A stretch of DNA of 64,000 bases from Narthecium ossifragum (GCA_963920575.1 OY986968.1:9851485-9915484); one strand, 5' to 3'; positions 1-12,065 are shown, counted from the first letter of the stretch. Numbers and translations are program-made. Notes: generated by a model not told the origin, from the sequence alone.

Positions 1-77
1 AAGGAGAGATGGAGGCGGCGGAGTGTGACGGTGGCGCCAAAAAAAATCCTCGAAAGAGAGAGAGAGAGAGAGAGGTG
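1..77. repeat. GA-microsatellite-bearing repeat, inverted relative to 3515-3597
   Basis: A purine-rich stretch with a short G-rich leader, an A8 run and (GA)n. Nearly the same sequence occurs in reverse complement at about 3515-3597, and a diverged direct copy lies at 22790-22880. It may be a conserved part of a repeat, or a gene 5' region spread by transposons. No coding evidence. Confidence 0.5.
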
Positions 78-568
78 ATCGCTTACAAACGCGTCGTTAA
101 AAACGTTGCAAACTCAATCAAGAATAAAATTTATAAACCCTTATTCAAAATACTAAACTATGGGGTAGAATAGTGATGAAATACGGGATCGAACCATAGG
201 GAAAACTTTGATTACGAAGGAGAAATCAGAATTAAATCTCGGAACTCTAAATCTAAAGCGAAAAGGATTGATTTGGGTTTTAGAAACTTATTAATTAAAA
301 CTAATTAAGAAAGCGGTGTAAAAAGATTGAAATATATTAATGAGATAAAACCTATGGATTACTCAATCCACTTTATATTCAGAACCCCCATCTTTGTTCA
401 CATAACACAAAACTTATATTAGACACTGCTCGTGGGATCGACTTGTACTCGCACTACTACATTTATTTTAAAGAGTATTGGTTTTATTTTTGATTGCTTG
501 CGACAACACACCAAGCATCGTAGACATCGACGGGAGAGGAAGCATCATAAATACCCAAAGCCTCTTAG
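78..568 (-). mobile_element. LTR fragment, same family as the solo LTR at 54150-55528
   Basis: Starts with TGATCGCTTACAAACG, which lines up with the TGATGTGTTGCGAACG end of the 54150-55528 LTR. The next stretch (cgtcgttaaa, a tract resembling ttcaatcactac, gggatcgaacc) continues the resemblance for about 200 bases and then fades. I read it as the 3' end of a minus-strand LTR, possibly with adjoining sequence. It is cut at 569 by another LTR. Confidence 0.5.
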
Positions 569-1268
569 TGTCATGCCCCGACCAGCGAAGGCCCAACTCG
601 GTCGGGCGACGTGAACCGGAACCTAACTAAATACGGAATAATTTTTGCGAGGGATCCCTCTAGCTTACTGGTTTCCCTAAAATATTTCATAAGCACCCTT
701 ATTCAACAATAATTTCAAACCTCAACAATATAACAAAGAAATATTCAAATCCTCAAAAGGGTTTACATTCATATACATCATACTCCCGCAAGATACTAAC
801 TATAACAAAAAGATAGACGACGATCACCGCTCCTCAAGCACCGCCAGCCGCCACCGCGCCAACAAACACCTGCCCCGTAGGGGCCACTGAAGAAGAGCTA
901 ACGCTTGCACCTGCAAAACGCAGTCCGGGTAGGAGTGAGCACTAAACTCAATAAGGTTCAGCACTACAACACACAGAATGGAGGGAACACAATAGTGTCA
1001 CCCCCAAGCTAGGCCTAGGTGTGCTAGGGGTCCCATAACCCCACCGGTGTCTCTAGGTATCCAACCATGGTCACCCTAACAAACTGGACCCATCCCGGAA
1101 ACACCTAGTACAGCATGAAGAAGACATTGCTGGGCAGGACAAGTCTCTGCCGGGCAAGCACACCCTCTGCCCAAGGATGAAACGATGACACTGGCTGCAA
1201 ACTTAGCACCTGGGTCGAGGCCGACACGACCTCTAAACCTCAATCAACATGTATTCAAGTCATCTAAG
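569..1268 (-). mobile_element. 3' end of a Tekay-like (family 2) LTR, truncated
   Basis: Begins TGTCATGCCCCGACC and then follows, block for block, the LTRs starting at 51608, 59932 and 63370: the Ser/Pro-free GC-rich start, 'cgaccacctctcaagcaccgcc', 'ggagtgagcactaa' and 'gaggccgacacgacctct'. Resemblance stops just after 'gtcatctaa' near 1268. The following 50 bases (1269-1320) are unrelated and unassigned. Only part of the 2.4-kb LTR remains. Confidence 0.7.
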
Positions 1269-1320
1269 CGGCTCCGGACGGCGAGGGCCGTTACAGTTTG
1301 AGTGGTTTGGCTTTGGAGGG

Positions 1321-3123
1321 TGATGTCGCTCAAATGTGTCACGCACAGCGGTCGCGGTGCAGTACAGCATAAGAGAGGTCGAATCCCACAGAGAGACAAG
1401 CAGGAAAGATCCAGAAATACAAATAATAATATATTGAAGACAATGAAGAAAGCTAACTAAATTAAATTAGATCAAAGGATTAATGATAATGTAATGTTAA
1501 CTAAAGATATCAGGATTTTGATAAGGCTAGGCTTCAGGAATCACTTCACTCGGATTTAGGTTCTTCTCTTCCCAATGGTTCATATAATACTCAGTTAAGG
1601 GATTCACATCCCAATCGCCTTAACCGGAAGATAGAGAATTATGAATCTGATAAAATATATAAATGTCTCTTCCTACGATTGGTTCTTCCTTTTTATAGTT
1701 CTAACTTCATCCAACCAAACCTAAGAATACACGATACCGGCTGTCACTACAGGCAACGCGCAGCAAAAGTTCATTGGGACAAAGCCCTAACTCTAACCGG
1801 ATCTCTAAGAATACACAATACCAACTCTCACAATCGGCAATGCATAGCAAAGATCTCACGGTATAGAGCCCCAACCTTATCTAACCAGATCCCTAAGAAT
1901 ACACAATACCAGCTGTCACTACGGGCAATGCATAGCAAAGGTCTCACGAGACTCGGTAGGAGAATCAAAGGAGATAACTATGGTATCACAATATTATAAA
2001 AGAAGCATGACTGGATTTATAATAATGTTTAACCACAAAGCAATCTGTGAAGATCCAATACATAAGAAGAGTTTAACAAGAAAGATTAAAAACTATGAAC
2101 CATTGTTGGAGAAGAAGCCCTAGTCCTCGCTAGATCATCCGTCCGCCATGCCCACGGATTACTCGGCCATAGATGGAGATTCCTCCATCTTCTTCCTTTG
2201 GGAAATATCCAGAAAAGAGCCTCCAAAAACGTCCAAGAAGTCCCCCTCAAACCCTAGAAAGAGTCCTATTTATAGCCTCAAGTGTATCCACCCTCGGATT
2301 AGATCACAATCGTTGATTTAATTCACTGGGAACGTCCGATCGATCCTTCTCGGGGTGCTGGATCGATCGGATGCGTTAAAATCTTCAACTTCTAACTACG
2401 CCCGTGTCCGATCGATCGGACTAAGGGAGTCGGATCGATCGATTTCATAAAAATCCTCCTTCTCTGGCTATTTTTGAGTCCGATCGATGGATGCATCGAT
2501 CGAATTGTGTTCCTCTAAAAAGCATATGTTCTGTCACCCTTTAATTCCAAAGTCCAATCGATCGAATTATGAGTGTTGGATCGATCGGATGAGTAAAAAT
2601 TCGCTGTTTTTGGCTTTTTCCGAGTCCGATCGATCGGACCATTGGTGTTGGATCGATCGGACCCCATAGGAGCGATGGAGGGATCGATCGGATGCGTTGT
2701 GGCTGAAAAACACATGTTCTGTCACGTTTTTGCGTGGTCCGATCGATCGGCGGATCGCTCGGACTTCCAGCTTATTTTCCTTTCTGCCATTCAGACTGCG
2801 CATCGGTACTGAAATTGCCGTAACTTCCTCTAGAAAACTAGGAATCACGAACCGTAAAATTCTCCAGAATCTAGACTTCAAGAGCTTTCCAACCATATAT
2901 GGCACATCATCTGGTTCTTAATGAGCAGGTACAGATTAATTTTTGAAATTGATCCATATACTCTTTTCAGCTTCTTTTAGCTCCAATTTCCTGCATTTTC
3001 CAAACAACCATGTCAAGCAACATATAGATGTAAAAATAGTAATAAAGATGCTGTTTAATGATAATAATTTAGCAATTGAGATGGTTATAAGACTGTTCAG
3101 AGTGCACTTTCATGCACTCATCA
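1321..3123 (-). mobile_element. Solo LTR (gypsy-like), 1.8 kb, with gaggg duplications
   Basis: Read on the minus strand it starts TGATGAGTGCATGAAAG at 3123 and ends GCGACATCA at 1321. The five bases gaggg flank it on both sides (1316-1320 and 3124-3128), a clean 5-bp target-site duplication. No second LTR or internal region is present, so it is a solo LTR left by LTR-LTR recombination. A TATA-like ctataaatag lies on the minus strand near 2268-2280, just downstream of the GATC palindrome array. The start/end pattern resembles Tat/Athila-type LTRs, but the lineage is an inference. Confidence 0.85.
2330..2775. repeat. GATCGATC palindrome array in solo LTR
   Basis: About a dozen copies of palindromes centred on CGATCG or GATCGATC (typically tccgatcgatcggac and gttggatcgatcgga) spaced 20-60 bases apart over 0.45 kb. 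The short ORFs here on both strands follow the repeated motif and are not genes. On the LTR's strand the array lies directly upstream of the TATA-like box. Confidence 0.9.
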
Positions 3124-3128
3124 GAGGG

Positions 3129-3199
3129 CGTGACATAGCCACTTCCGACGATGATGTCGAAGTTGCGTTGCTTGGCATTGGATAATGACATAAACTTGT
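3129..3199. other. Short unassigned stretch
   Basis: Unique-looking sequence between the solo LTR duplication and the foldback repeat. No ORF or repeat recognised. Confidence 0.3.
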
Positions 3200-3446
3200 C
3201 CCGGCTCTTCCTTCTTCTCAGCACGCATATAAACTCACACAACCACGGATAGAAATAGTTTCTACGCGTGGTTGTGTGAGTTTCTACGCATATATAAAGT
3301 ATAACTCCATACATGAGTATATTACGTGTATAATATGAGTATAACTCCATACCAACCTCGCGTATAAACTCACACAACCACGCGTAGAAACTCATATGTG
3401 TGGTTGTGAGAGTTTATATGTGTGCCGAGAAGAAGGAAGAGAGATG
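3200..3446. repeat. Foldback/MITE-like inverted repeat
   Basis: The left arm (ctcttccttcttctcagcac, then gcatataaactcacacaacc) is mirrored by the right arm ending gccgagaagaaggaagagag near 3445. Inside, the block tataaactcacacaaccac recurs in both orientations, giving nested hairpins. There is no ORF. Target-site duplications were not resolved, so the superfamily is unknown. Confidence 0.65.
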
Positions 3447-3784
3447 GTTACCGGTGCGGCATAATAAGTCTATTTCTAGCATCCATTTCGAGGCCCCACA
3501 AGTGGCCTCTCTTTCTCTCTCGCTCTCTCTCTCTCTTTCGAGGGTTTTTTTTGGCGTCACTGTCATTCTCCGCCACCTCCATCTCTCCTTCTTTCCATAT
3601 TTTCCGCTTGTCCTTTTTTCTCCAGCCCAGCTAAACCATCTTTGTGAGGACCCGTACCTCGAACCCTGTCCGACCACGTTAGGTCGAGGGTCCGGTTTTC
3701 TAGTTTGGCTCAGTTGGCCTTGGGATGCGATCGGTTGATCGCATCGCTGTTTTTGACCCAAGGGCCATTTTGGTAAATTTGCTC

Positions 3785-5488
3785 TGACGCGCCTTGAAAT
3801 GTGTCGTTAAGTATATCAAAGGCGGACAAACAAATTACTGAACTACAAATTACCTCCAACGTAGTTAATGAGAGTATGGGTCGAGTCCTCGAGGAATTGA
3901 ATGGTCGAATTAGTAAATGTGATATAATTTTTACAATAGTTGGAAGCAATTGGATTGATTAATTTAGTTTTCCAACTAAAGTATTCTAAAAGGAATTAAG
4001 GTGGAAATTTATCAAGATAGAAATCCTAGGGAATTCCAATCCGAATTAGAGTGTAAGTATTTTCTCTATGAATCAAGATTATTGAAACTCAAGGAGATGG
4101 TCTAAATTGGAAATTGACGAGCATAGGATTAGTATCGCTCGCCGATAATGAGATGTCGGGTTAGGATCATCTCATCGGCGAATTCGATCATAGCTTAACA
4201 ATCACCAGGTTAAGGTCATATTGTTGGCAATTAATCAAGGCTTTGTATAAATAACGTGTTGGGTTGAGATGGGTTTAATATCTCACTCCAACCCACCGTC
4301 GAAGACATGAATGGTACATAGGATAGTCATGGCTTGGGATGGTTCTAGCACCTCAAGATCCTATCCAAAGATCAAGTATTCATCCCCTAGAGTTAGCCAT
4401 GGTTCTAGCATAGCCTCTTCTTTGAGGAATTGAATCAGCCATCTAGCAAGCATCTAATATTCCTACAATCACTTGCAAGGGAAAGCATTCCAAACATTCA
4501 ACAATGGGTTTCATTAAAGAAACAAAGGATTACATGTGAATTCATACAAAATCATCTCAAAAGAGTCATTACGTCAATAAACAAAAGAGAAATCTAAGAA
4601 ACAGACCCTAAGACATCAAGGAATTCCCAAGGAGAAGGAGTTTAGCTACTCATCTTAGGTGGAAGATCCATGGAAGAGGAGGCTTGACCCATCTTCTCCA
4701 TCAAAATCCACCCTTGGAGCCCTAAATCCTTAAGGATTAGAGGAGAAATCCCCAAGAGCTAAAGGAGGGGAGAAGGTTGAAGAAAGGCTGGAGAAAGGTG
4801 GGAAAAAGATTGCAAAATCAGAGCCAAAACCCCTATTTATAGGCCTTAAGTCTTGGACCATCAGATTAGATCTGAACCGTACATTTCTACCCTTCAGCCG
4901 GTCTTGGATCGATCCAAAATAGGTTTGGATCGATCCAAGATGTAAATAATTGTGTTTCTAACGGCTTGGATCGATCCACTGTGAGTTTGGATCAATCCAA
5001 TGTCCAACAGAGAGTCCTGGCTCCCTGGAAAGGGTTTTGGATCTATCCATACTGGTTTGGATCGACCCGGAATAGGTTTGGATCGATCCAGACTGGGTTG
5101 GATCGATCCGGAAAGTTGGATCGATCCGGAATAGGTTTGGATCGATCCATAATTTTGGGATCGATCCAAATATTCTGGATCGATACATTAAAGGTCTGGA
5201 TCAATCCAGACTAGGTATGGATCAAGTCTGGATCAATCCAGACTGGGTCTGGTTCAAGTCTGGATCAATCTAGACTGGGTATGGTCTGGATTCTATCCAG
5301 ACTGGGTGTGGATCAATTCGAATATGGTAGATTTTGTATAATTTATGTCTTTTAAGCCCGGAATCGATGCAACTCTCTTTGGAAACTCTTGTACCTTAAA
5401 TAACATGGAAAGATATTAGAAATGCATTGCTTGAGAGCTAACAAAGCCAAGTTAAATGGGTGAATTATGCATATTTTGTGATTTATCA
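3785..5488 (-). repeat. 3' LTR of the nested non-autonomous element
   Basis: Pairs with 9059-10817, with visible similarity along the whole length. Reads TGATAAATCAC at its minus-strand start (5488). A TATA-like ctataaatagggg lies at about 4838-4850 on the minus strand, directly downstream of a GATC palindrome array. Microheterogeneity between the LTRs suggests an insertion that is not recent. Confidence 0.9.
4903..5330. repeat. GATCGATCC palindrome array (U3 of the nested LTR)
   Basis: About twenty copies of ttggatcgatccaa and ctggatcaatccagactggg, spaced at 15-35 bases. Many are 12-18-bp palindromes. The same array, with substitutions, recurs at 10212-10650 in the partner LTR. Several short ORFs in this stretch are products of the repeat and not genes. 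Confidence 0.9.
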
Positions 5489-5501
5489 CACCCCCCAACC
5501 T
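5489..5501 (-). other. Polypurine tract
   Basis: On the minus strand ggttggggggtg ends exactly at the start of the 3' LTR. This is the position and composition of an LTR-retrotransposon plus-strand primer. Confidence 0.75.
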
Positions 5502-7925
5502 GAACTTTGCTAGTCCTCGAGCAAAGCAAAAGGACAAATGAAATCTAAATAGCCACTTTCGTAGGACTCATGATTGCACTTAGCATATGCAACAAGTCAT
5601 TAAACTCCCCTAGGTTTACCCTAGAGGACGAGTGTTGTCTCATGAGGATTTACAGTGATGATACCCACAAACATTCCATTTACAATCGAAATGTCAAGAA
5701 ACAAAACATCAATTCATATGTGATCTAGATCTACTCAAATGTCAAATAATAGAATCATGTGGATAATGATACCCTTCAAATCACACAAATATAAGAAATA
5801 TGCTAATCAAGTTATGGTTATCACCCTTCAATGACTTTAAAGCACTTAGTACAATTATAGTATAGTTAAGGAATCCTAGTGTAAGATGTTACCGCACAAA
5901 TATTTGGGGTATTCAAAATCAACCAAGCAAGGCCCAATCTGGCTTAGTCATCTCAAGTATTTCACATGTTTGCTAAAAAGTAACATGGTTGCTCTTTATA
6001 CTTTTCTTAATTAGTGTTCGACCGTGCAATGTTATAATCCCTTGAACTCTCTTTTAGGTCGTTGTAACGTGCTTTGGGTCAATGGCTCCCAAACCAAATG
6101 GCTTTAGGGCATTGGGTGATAAAGCACCCCTCGGACTTAATTGCTCGAACCTAAAAGGCTATGAATTATAACTAGTCATCACACATATATTCTCTTCTCT
6201 TTTCTTTTTTTCAATCCTAAGCCGTTTGACGCGAACAATACACGTTGTTACGCACATTGTCCGGTTACTAAGCTTTCGGATTCTCATGTATCTTTTTTCT
6301 TCTTTTTTTCTTCTTTTCTCTCTTTTTTTTCAATCCTAAGCCGTTTGACGCGAACAATACACGTTGTTACGCACATTGCCCAGTTACTAAGCCTTCGGAT
6401 TTCACTATAAGAGCATAGCCATTTTTTATTAAGCAAACCATGATCCCTACCTTTGACTTCTTAATCCTTCAAGGTTCCAAACTCAAATTGACTAATCAAC
6501 CCCTCATAAGTGTGCGAATATAAAGTGATGATGAATTACTCAATCAACTTTAACATGCAGCAAGCGGGTTAAAGTGAATGAAGAATAGTATCCCTATCAT
6601 GATGAGCAAACCCTTATAAATATGTGAAGCTTCGAATATATCATGCAACAATCATCCATAAAAGGGTACAAGAGTTGAATTTTTCACATAATCATTAATG
6701 CAAGCATTTGGCATTTCAAGTGTAAATACAAAATGGTTATCATGCATGTAATGCATACCCCCCAATTTAAACGGGATTGTCCTCAAGCACGAGTGAAGGG
6801 TAAGGGAAAGAGATAACCTTAATTGTCGTTTGATAATCATGTAAAACGTTCAATCTTGCAAGGCAAATGAGCATTTGTGAGTTATACAAAATTAGTAATA
6901 AAACTAAAGAATTGAGTTAGGTATAGAATAGAGGTTGAGATGAGAATGCTAGAGGAAGTTCAATGTTGATTCACTTGTATACACGGCCTGAAAACAAAGG
7001 GAAGATATGCCAAGCACAGTAAAGTACAATAGATAGGGAATTGAAAATTACAAAAAATCTGCACAACATTTCCTTTGTATATAGTAGATAGCATCAAGTG
7101 CGTACAATGTGTGCCATGTAAAATACAAGAAAGAGGCACACCCTCCACAACATATACAATGAGGTACACCCTCGTCAACAAATATAAGATAACAATCATA
7201 TCAAGAGGTACACCCTCGAAAACATTGAAGTAGCATTAACCATTTATTCAAGTATCCAAAATGTTTCAAACTACAAATAGTCACCATATACAAGAATATA
7301 GCTATCTCCAAGCTCCAAAAATGGAATCATATACTTCCTCAAATTCCCATTCAACCATGAAGATTAAATCCTCAAAATCACAACAACTCACTAATGTATT
7401 GAGTCATGATCCAACATTTTCAATTTCTTCTCAAACAACAACAAAATCAAAGCAATTCAATTAAGTACTAAACAAAGCAAACCAAGCACGCATACAAAGA
7501 AATACGAAAAATACAAGCATGAAATCAAGGAAAACAAAACAAGCAAATAATCAAGCAAACAAAGTTGGGTTGCCTCCAAGAAGCGCTACGTTTATTGTCT
7601 TTAGCTAGACTCAATACAAGCTTATAAGTATATAAGAGGCTCTATCTAATTGATAGAAGTATCTACAAAGTCTCGATAGAAGCCATCTCCATATAGTTTT
7701 ACTCATGTGCCAATGGGCATAGAAAGTATTCATCGAAACAAGCCATTGTAACATTTTGCCAATGTTGACACGAGATAATTCAAAATCTCCATGAAGGGTA
7801 TTCTTTGGTCTAAAGAGTGTATGTAAGATTGGAGAAAATGGCTTGAAATCATGAATTGTAGGAGGCATCATCGTGTATAATGTTGGAATGATGGTTGTGG
7901 TATATGGAAACACCCATGGATGCCT
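5502..7925. other. Internal non-coding part of the nested element
   Basis: AT-rich with no long ORF. It contains a tandem duplication: a block of about 130 bases starting at caatcctaagccgtttgacg occurs near 6212 and again near 6330, each followed by a T/C-rich run. 'tagtcctcgagcaaagcaaa' (5511-5530) and 'ttgggttgcctccaagaagc' (7563-7583) resemble conserved pieces I associate with large plant non-autonomous gypsy elements. That association is from memory. Confidence 0.55.
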
Positions 7926-8812
7926 CTACCATGGGACCGCACAAACATTGCCCAAATAGTTGTATTTATCCATAACGGGTAAATTCTTATTCAATTCTTT
8001 ACAAACGTTCAAGGCCGGTAAAATATCAATGAACTTCTTATCATTATCATAGTTATGAGTAACCGATACATCATCGTGCATCAACATACTATTTTCAAAT
8101 AAAACTTTATCAACATTCGGAGTATCCTCATATAAGACTTCATCAACCGGCAAATCGATATCATACAACTCCTCATAAAGATTAGGCATTCCTTCGTAAA
8201 AAGCTTCATTAACCAGCAAAGCAATATTATGACATAAAGGAGACATCAAATCATGCATGCATTCATCAATCAATGTATTGTCTTGATCATGAAAAGTTAG
8301 AGGCTCCGGCTCATTAACAAAAACATCAAAGGTCGGTAAAAGATTATCTAAACTATCAACCGAAAAAGCTTGTTTACATACATCACTATTGTATACATTA
8401 CTATCATTGGAAATATAGCCATCACAAACATTATCATTAAAAGCAATAGGCATTAGCACATTCATACATCCATCAATATCATCATAATATGAATCAATCG
8501 AGGAAGCTAGTTGTCCAACTTGGATTTCTAGATTGGCTAATGATTGTAAGTGTGAATGTATAAGTTCCCTTTGTTCCTCAAAAGTTTCAAATGCTTTAAG
8601 TAATCTTTCCATCAAAGCCGGATCTCTTTGTGCTTGTAGTGGAGGGGATAGGGGTGGCTCATACCAATGATAAGGTTGAGAAGGATGCGGCGGTGGAAAC
8701 ATGGGTCCATAATCATAGCCGATGTGTTCATATAATAAGGTTGATCATTAGGAGGGTAGTAACCTTGATATTGCCAATCAAAGAAAAATGAATCTTCGGT
8801 CATATATAACAA
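7926..8812 (-). pseudogene. Gag-like ORF of the nested element, frameshifted
   Basis: The main frame (8702-7926, 258 aa) contains a Pro/Tyr-rich start (MFPPPHPSQPYHWYEPPL) and then an amphipathic stretch with LANLEIQVGQLASS, similar to the conserved NLE-QVGQLA segment seen after the capsid region in Tat/Athila-type Gag proteins. The upstream part (8812-8705) reads in another frame, and the two join only with a frameshift near 8735-8745. The C-terminal half is acidic and of unknown function. No zinc knuckle or protease is visible. The protein may have structural use or be dead. Confidence 0.55.
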
Positions 8813-9037
8813 TCAATGATCACGCCAAAAGATAGAGATACTTTACAATGGGCCAAGAATGTTGTGTATGTCGTCTTCGTAGATCGTTAATTCTTTTCAC
8901 GGCTACATCTCCTATCAATGCAAAGATATATCAATGTAAGCAGAAATTATTCTTTTTGGTATTTTCTTGATAATAAAAGAAAAGAAAAAACTATTCGTAG
9001 AGAGTTATATCAAGTAGATAATTCAACTAATCTAATT

Positions 9038-9054
9038 CCCCGGCAACGACGTCA
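9038..9054 (-). other. Primer-binding site, tRNA-Asp type, with two transitions
   Basis: The minus strand reads TGACGTCGTTGCCGGGG. The complement of the 3' end of plant tRNA-Asp(GTC) is TGGCGCCGTTGCCGGGG, so it differs by one G-to-A and one C-to-T change. It lies four bases from the end of the 5' LTR, the expected position. Confidence 0.8.
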
Positions 9055-9058
9055 TTTT

Positions 9059-10817
9059 TGATGTGCCTTGAAATGTTTAGTTAAGTATATCAAAAGCGGA
9101 CAAAACAAATTACTGAACTACTAATTACCTACAATGTAGTTAATGAGAGTATGGGTCGAGTCCTCGAGGAATTGAATGGTCGAATTAGTAAATGTGATAT
9201 AATCTTTACAATAGTTGGAAGCAATTGGATTGATTAATTGAGTTTTCTAACTAAAGTATTCTAAAAGGAATTAAGGTGGAGATTTATCGAGATAGAAATC
9301 CTAGGGAATTCCAATCCGAATTAGGGTCTAAGTACTTTCTCTATGAATCAAGATGAATGACACTCAAGGAGATGGTCTAAATTGGAGATCGACGAGCGTA
9401 GGATTAGTATCGCTCGCCGCTAATGAGATGTCGGGTTAGGATCATCTCATCGGCGAATTACAAGGTTAAAATCCATGATCGAGGCTTTAATTCGATCATA
9501 GCTCAACAATCACTAGGTTAAGGTCATATTGTTGGCAATTAATCAAGGCTTTGTATGAATAATGTGTTGGGTTGAGATGAGTTTAATATCTCACTCCAAC
9601 CCACCATCGAAGACATGAATGGTACATAAGATAGTCATGGCTTGGGATGGTTCTAGCACCTCAAGATCCTATCCTAAGATCAAGGATTCATCCCCTAGAG
9701 TTAGCCATGGTTCTAGCATAGCCTCTTCTTTGAGGAATTGAATCAAACATCTAGCAAGCATCTAATATTCCTACAATCACTTGCAAGAGAAAGTATTCCA
9801 AACATTCAACATTGGGTTTCATTACAGAAAGAAAGGATTACATGTGAATTCATACAAAATCATCTCAAAAGAGTTATTACATCAAGAAACAGAAGAGAAA
9901 TCTAAGAAACAAACCCTAAGACATCAAGGAATTCCCAAGGAGAAGGAGTTTAGCTACTCATCTTAGTTGGAAGATCCATGAAAGAGGAGGTTTGACCCAT
10001 CTTCACTATCAAAATCCACCCTTGGAGCCCTAAATCCTTAAGGATTAGAGGAGAAATCCCTAAGAGCTAAAGGAGGGGAGAAGGTTGAAGAAAGGCTAGA
10101 CAAAGGGGGGAAAAAGATCCCAAAATAAGAGCCAAAACCCCTATTTATAGGCCTTAGGTCATGAACCATCAGATTAGATCTGAACCGTCCATTTCTACCC
10201 ATCAGCCGGTCTTGGATCGATCCAAAATAGGTTTGGATCAATCCAAGATGTAAATAACTGAGTTTCTAACGGCTTGGATCAATCCACTGTGAGTTTGGAT
10301 CGATTAAGTCCAACAGAGAGTCCTGGCTCTCCGGAAAGGGTTTTGGATCAATCCATACTGGTGTGGATCGATCCGGAATATGTTTGGATCGATCCAGACT
10401 GGGTTGGATCTATCCAAAATAGGTTTGGATCGATCTAGACTGGGTTGGATCGACTCGGAATAGGTTTGGATCGATCCATAATTTCGGGATTGATCCAAAT
10501 ATTCTGGATCGATACATTAAAGGTCTGGATCCATCCAGACTGGGTCAGGATCAAGTCTGGATCAATCCAGACTGGGTCTGGTTCAAGTCTGGATCAATCT
10601 AGACTAGGTCTGGTCTGGATTCAATCCAGACTGGGTCTGGATCAATTCGAATATGGCAGATTTTGTGCAATTTATGTTTTTTAAGCCCGGAATCGATGCA
10701 ACTCTCTTTGGAAACTCTTGTACCTGAAATAACATGAAACGATATTAGAAATGCATTGCTTGAGAGCTAACGTAGCCAAGTTAAATGGGTGAATTATGCA
10801 TATTTTGTGACTTATCA
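9059..10817 (-). repeat. 5' LTR of the nested non-autonomous element
   Basis: Partner of 3785-5488. A TATA-like ctataaatagg lies on the minus strand near 10139-10150. The palindrome array occupies 10212-10650. It contains a short segment (about 9460-9485) that the other copy lacks. Confidence 0.9.
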
Positions 10818-11654
10818 TGCTTCCTAGCAGTCGGTTTCACACTTGCGTTCCACACACTGCCTTTGATTGATGTATGTGATTGATTAGAACCTTGAGGGCG
10901 CTTCCGATCGGAGGATCGGAGCTTGATCGGGAGAGATCGAATTTGACGGCTATGATCGAGTCCGTTTTTCTATAACTAGCCCTTTCTTTTCTCTCTCTTC
11001 TCTTTCCTTCTCTTCTCTCCTCTCTCTCTCTCCTCGTGGGCTGCCGGCTGGAGCTTTGGGCTGCGGATTTTCGGTGTGGATCCGCGGCGATCAGAGTTGA
11101 GGATATCGTAGATCGCCTGCTTGTTACTACATGTAAGTGTTTATACCTAATTCCTATGAGTTGGTAACCCTAGGATCGCCTTTTTGTGATTTGTGGTTGT
11201 TGCGTGTATTAGAATGCTTTGATTTTTGGTATTCTTGTACCTTAGCATGTTTAGAAGCTAGCTATGGTTTCATTTCTGTATTCTTTCAGAGGCATTCCAA
11301 ATTTTTGTCGGTTTTTCGACTGGGTCGGACTCAGATCTGATATTTCACGATCTGAGTTTGGTTTTTATTGCATGAATGAATTTTCCATCATCAAATAGGC
11401 CTTCCTGCAAAGTTTGAATAGATTCCATCGCCGGTTGACCGATCAAATCTAACAAATTCTGGTTTTCGTCGGCTTCCAGGCAATTTGATTTAACTCGTAG
11501 GATTTGATCATCCAAAGTTGGATTTCTTAGTGTCATTAGACTCCCCACATCCAATTGCACATGCCTACCAAGTTTGGTTTGATTTCGATAAGTTTTGATA
11601 ACTTAAATCCAAGAAATTGGATCTCATGTACTATTCACTCTTCTCTGGCGATTA

Positions 11655-12065
11655 TAAAGGATCGATCATTGGAATAGTATGATCGATCACTCCTGCTGGA
11701 GTGTTCCGTGTCGTCTAAGGATGATCGATCTTCCTCAAGATCAATCATTTATCTTGACAGAGGGTGTGTTTGAGGAAGATCGATCCTCTAGTGCCAGAGG
11801 ATCGATCCTTCTTCCCCAGACAGAACACCATTTTGAGGAAGATCGATCCTCCAGTGCCATAGGATCGATCCTTCTTCCCCAGACAGAACACCATTTTGAA
11901 GAAGATCGATCCTCTAGTGCCAGAGGATCGACCCTTCTTGCCCAGGCAGGGAACGCCCTTAAGGAGGATCGATCTTCCTTGGAAGGGAAGATCGATCACC
12001 CCTCCTTGACAGGGATCACCCACGTAAATGATCGTTCATCTTGGGTAAGATGATCGATCCTTTAT
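11655..12065. repeat. GATCGATC array with a 63-bp tandem repeat in LTR-A
   Basis: Three tandem units of 63 bases start at 11772, 11835 and 11898, each holding two palindromes arranged as an inverted pair (aagatcgatcctct ... agaggatcgatccttc). Further single palindromes flank them. LTR-B keeps only one unit near 19071. ORFs on both strands reflect the repeat. Confidence 0.9.

Larger units (their letters stand above)
3785..10817 (-). mobile_element. Non-autonomous LTR retrotransposon (LARD/TR-GAG type) nested in LTR-A
   Basis: Two LTRs of about 1.7 kb (3785-5488 and 9059-10817) bracket a 3.6-kb internal region. A tRNA-Asp-type primer site sits next to the right-hand LTR and a G-rich polypurine tract next to the left-hand one, so transcription runs on the minus strand. 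Flanks are tgctc (3780-3784) and tgctt (10818-10822), and the empty site in LTR-B reads tgctc, so one duplication copy has a C-to-T change. The internal part has a gag-like frame but no protease, RT or integrase, so movement would need enzymes from a relative, probably of the Tat/Athila group, which shares this primer site. Confidence 0.88.

Noticed and set aside
1679..1999. 106-codon ORF with repeated IHNT-NRQ text
   Set aside because: The pattern follows short tandem repeats (aagaatacacaataccagct) inside a solo LTR.
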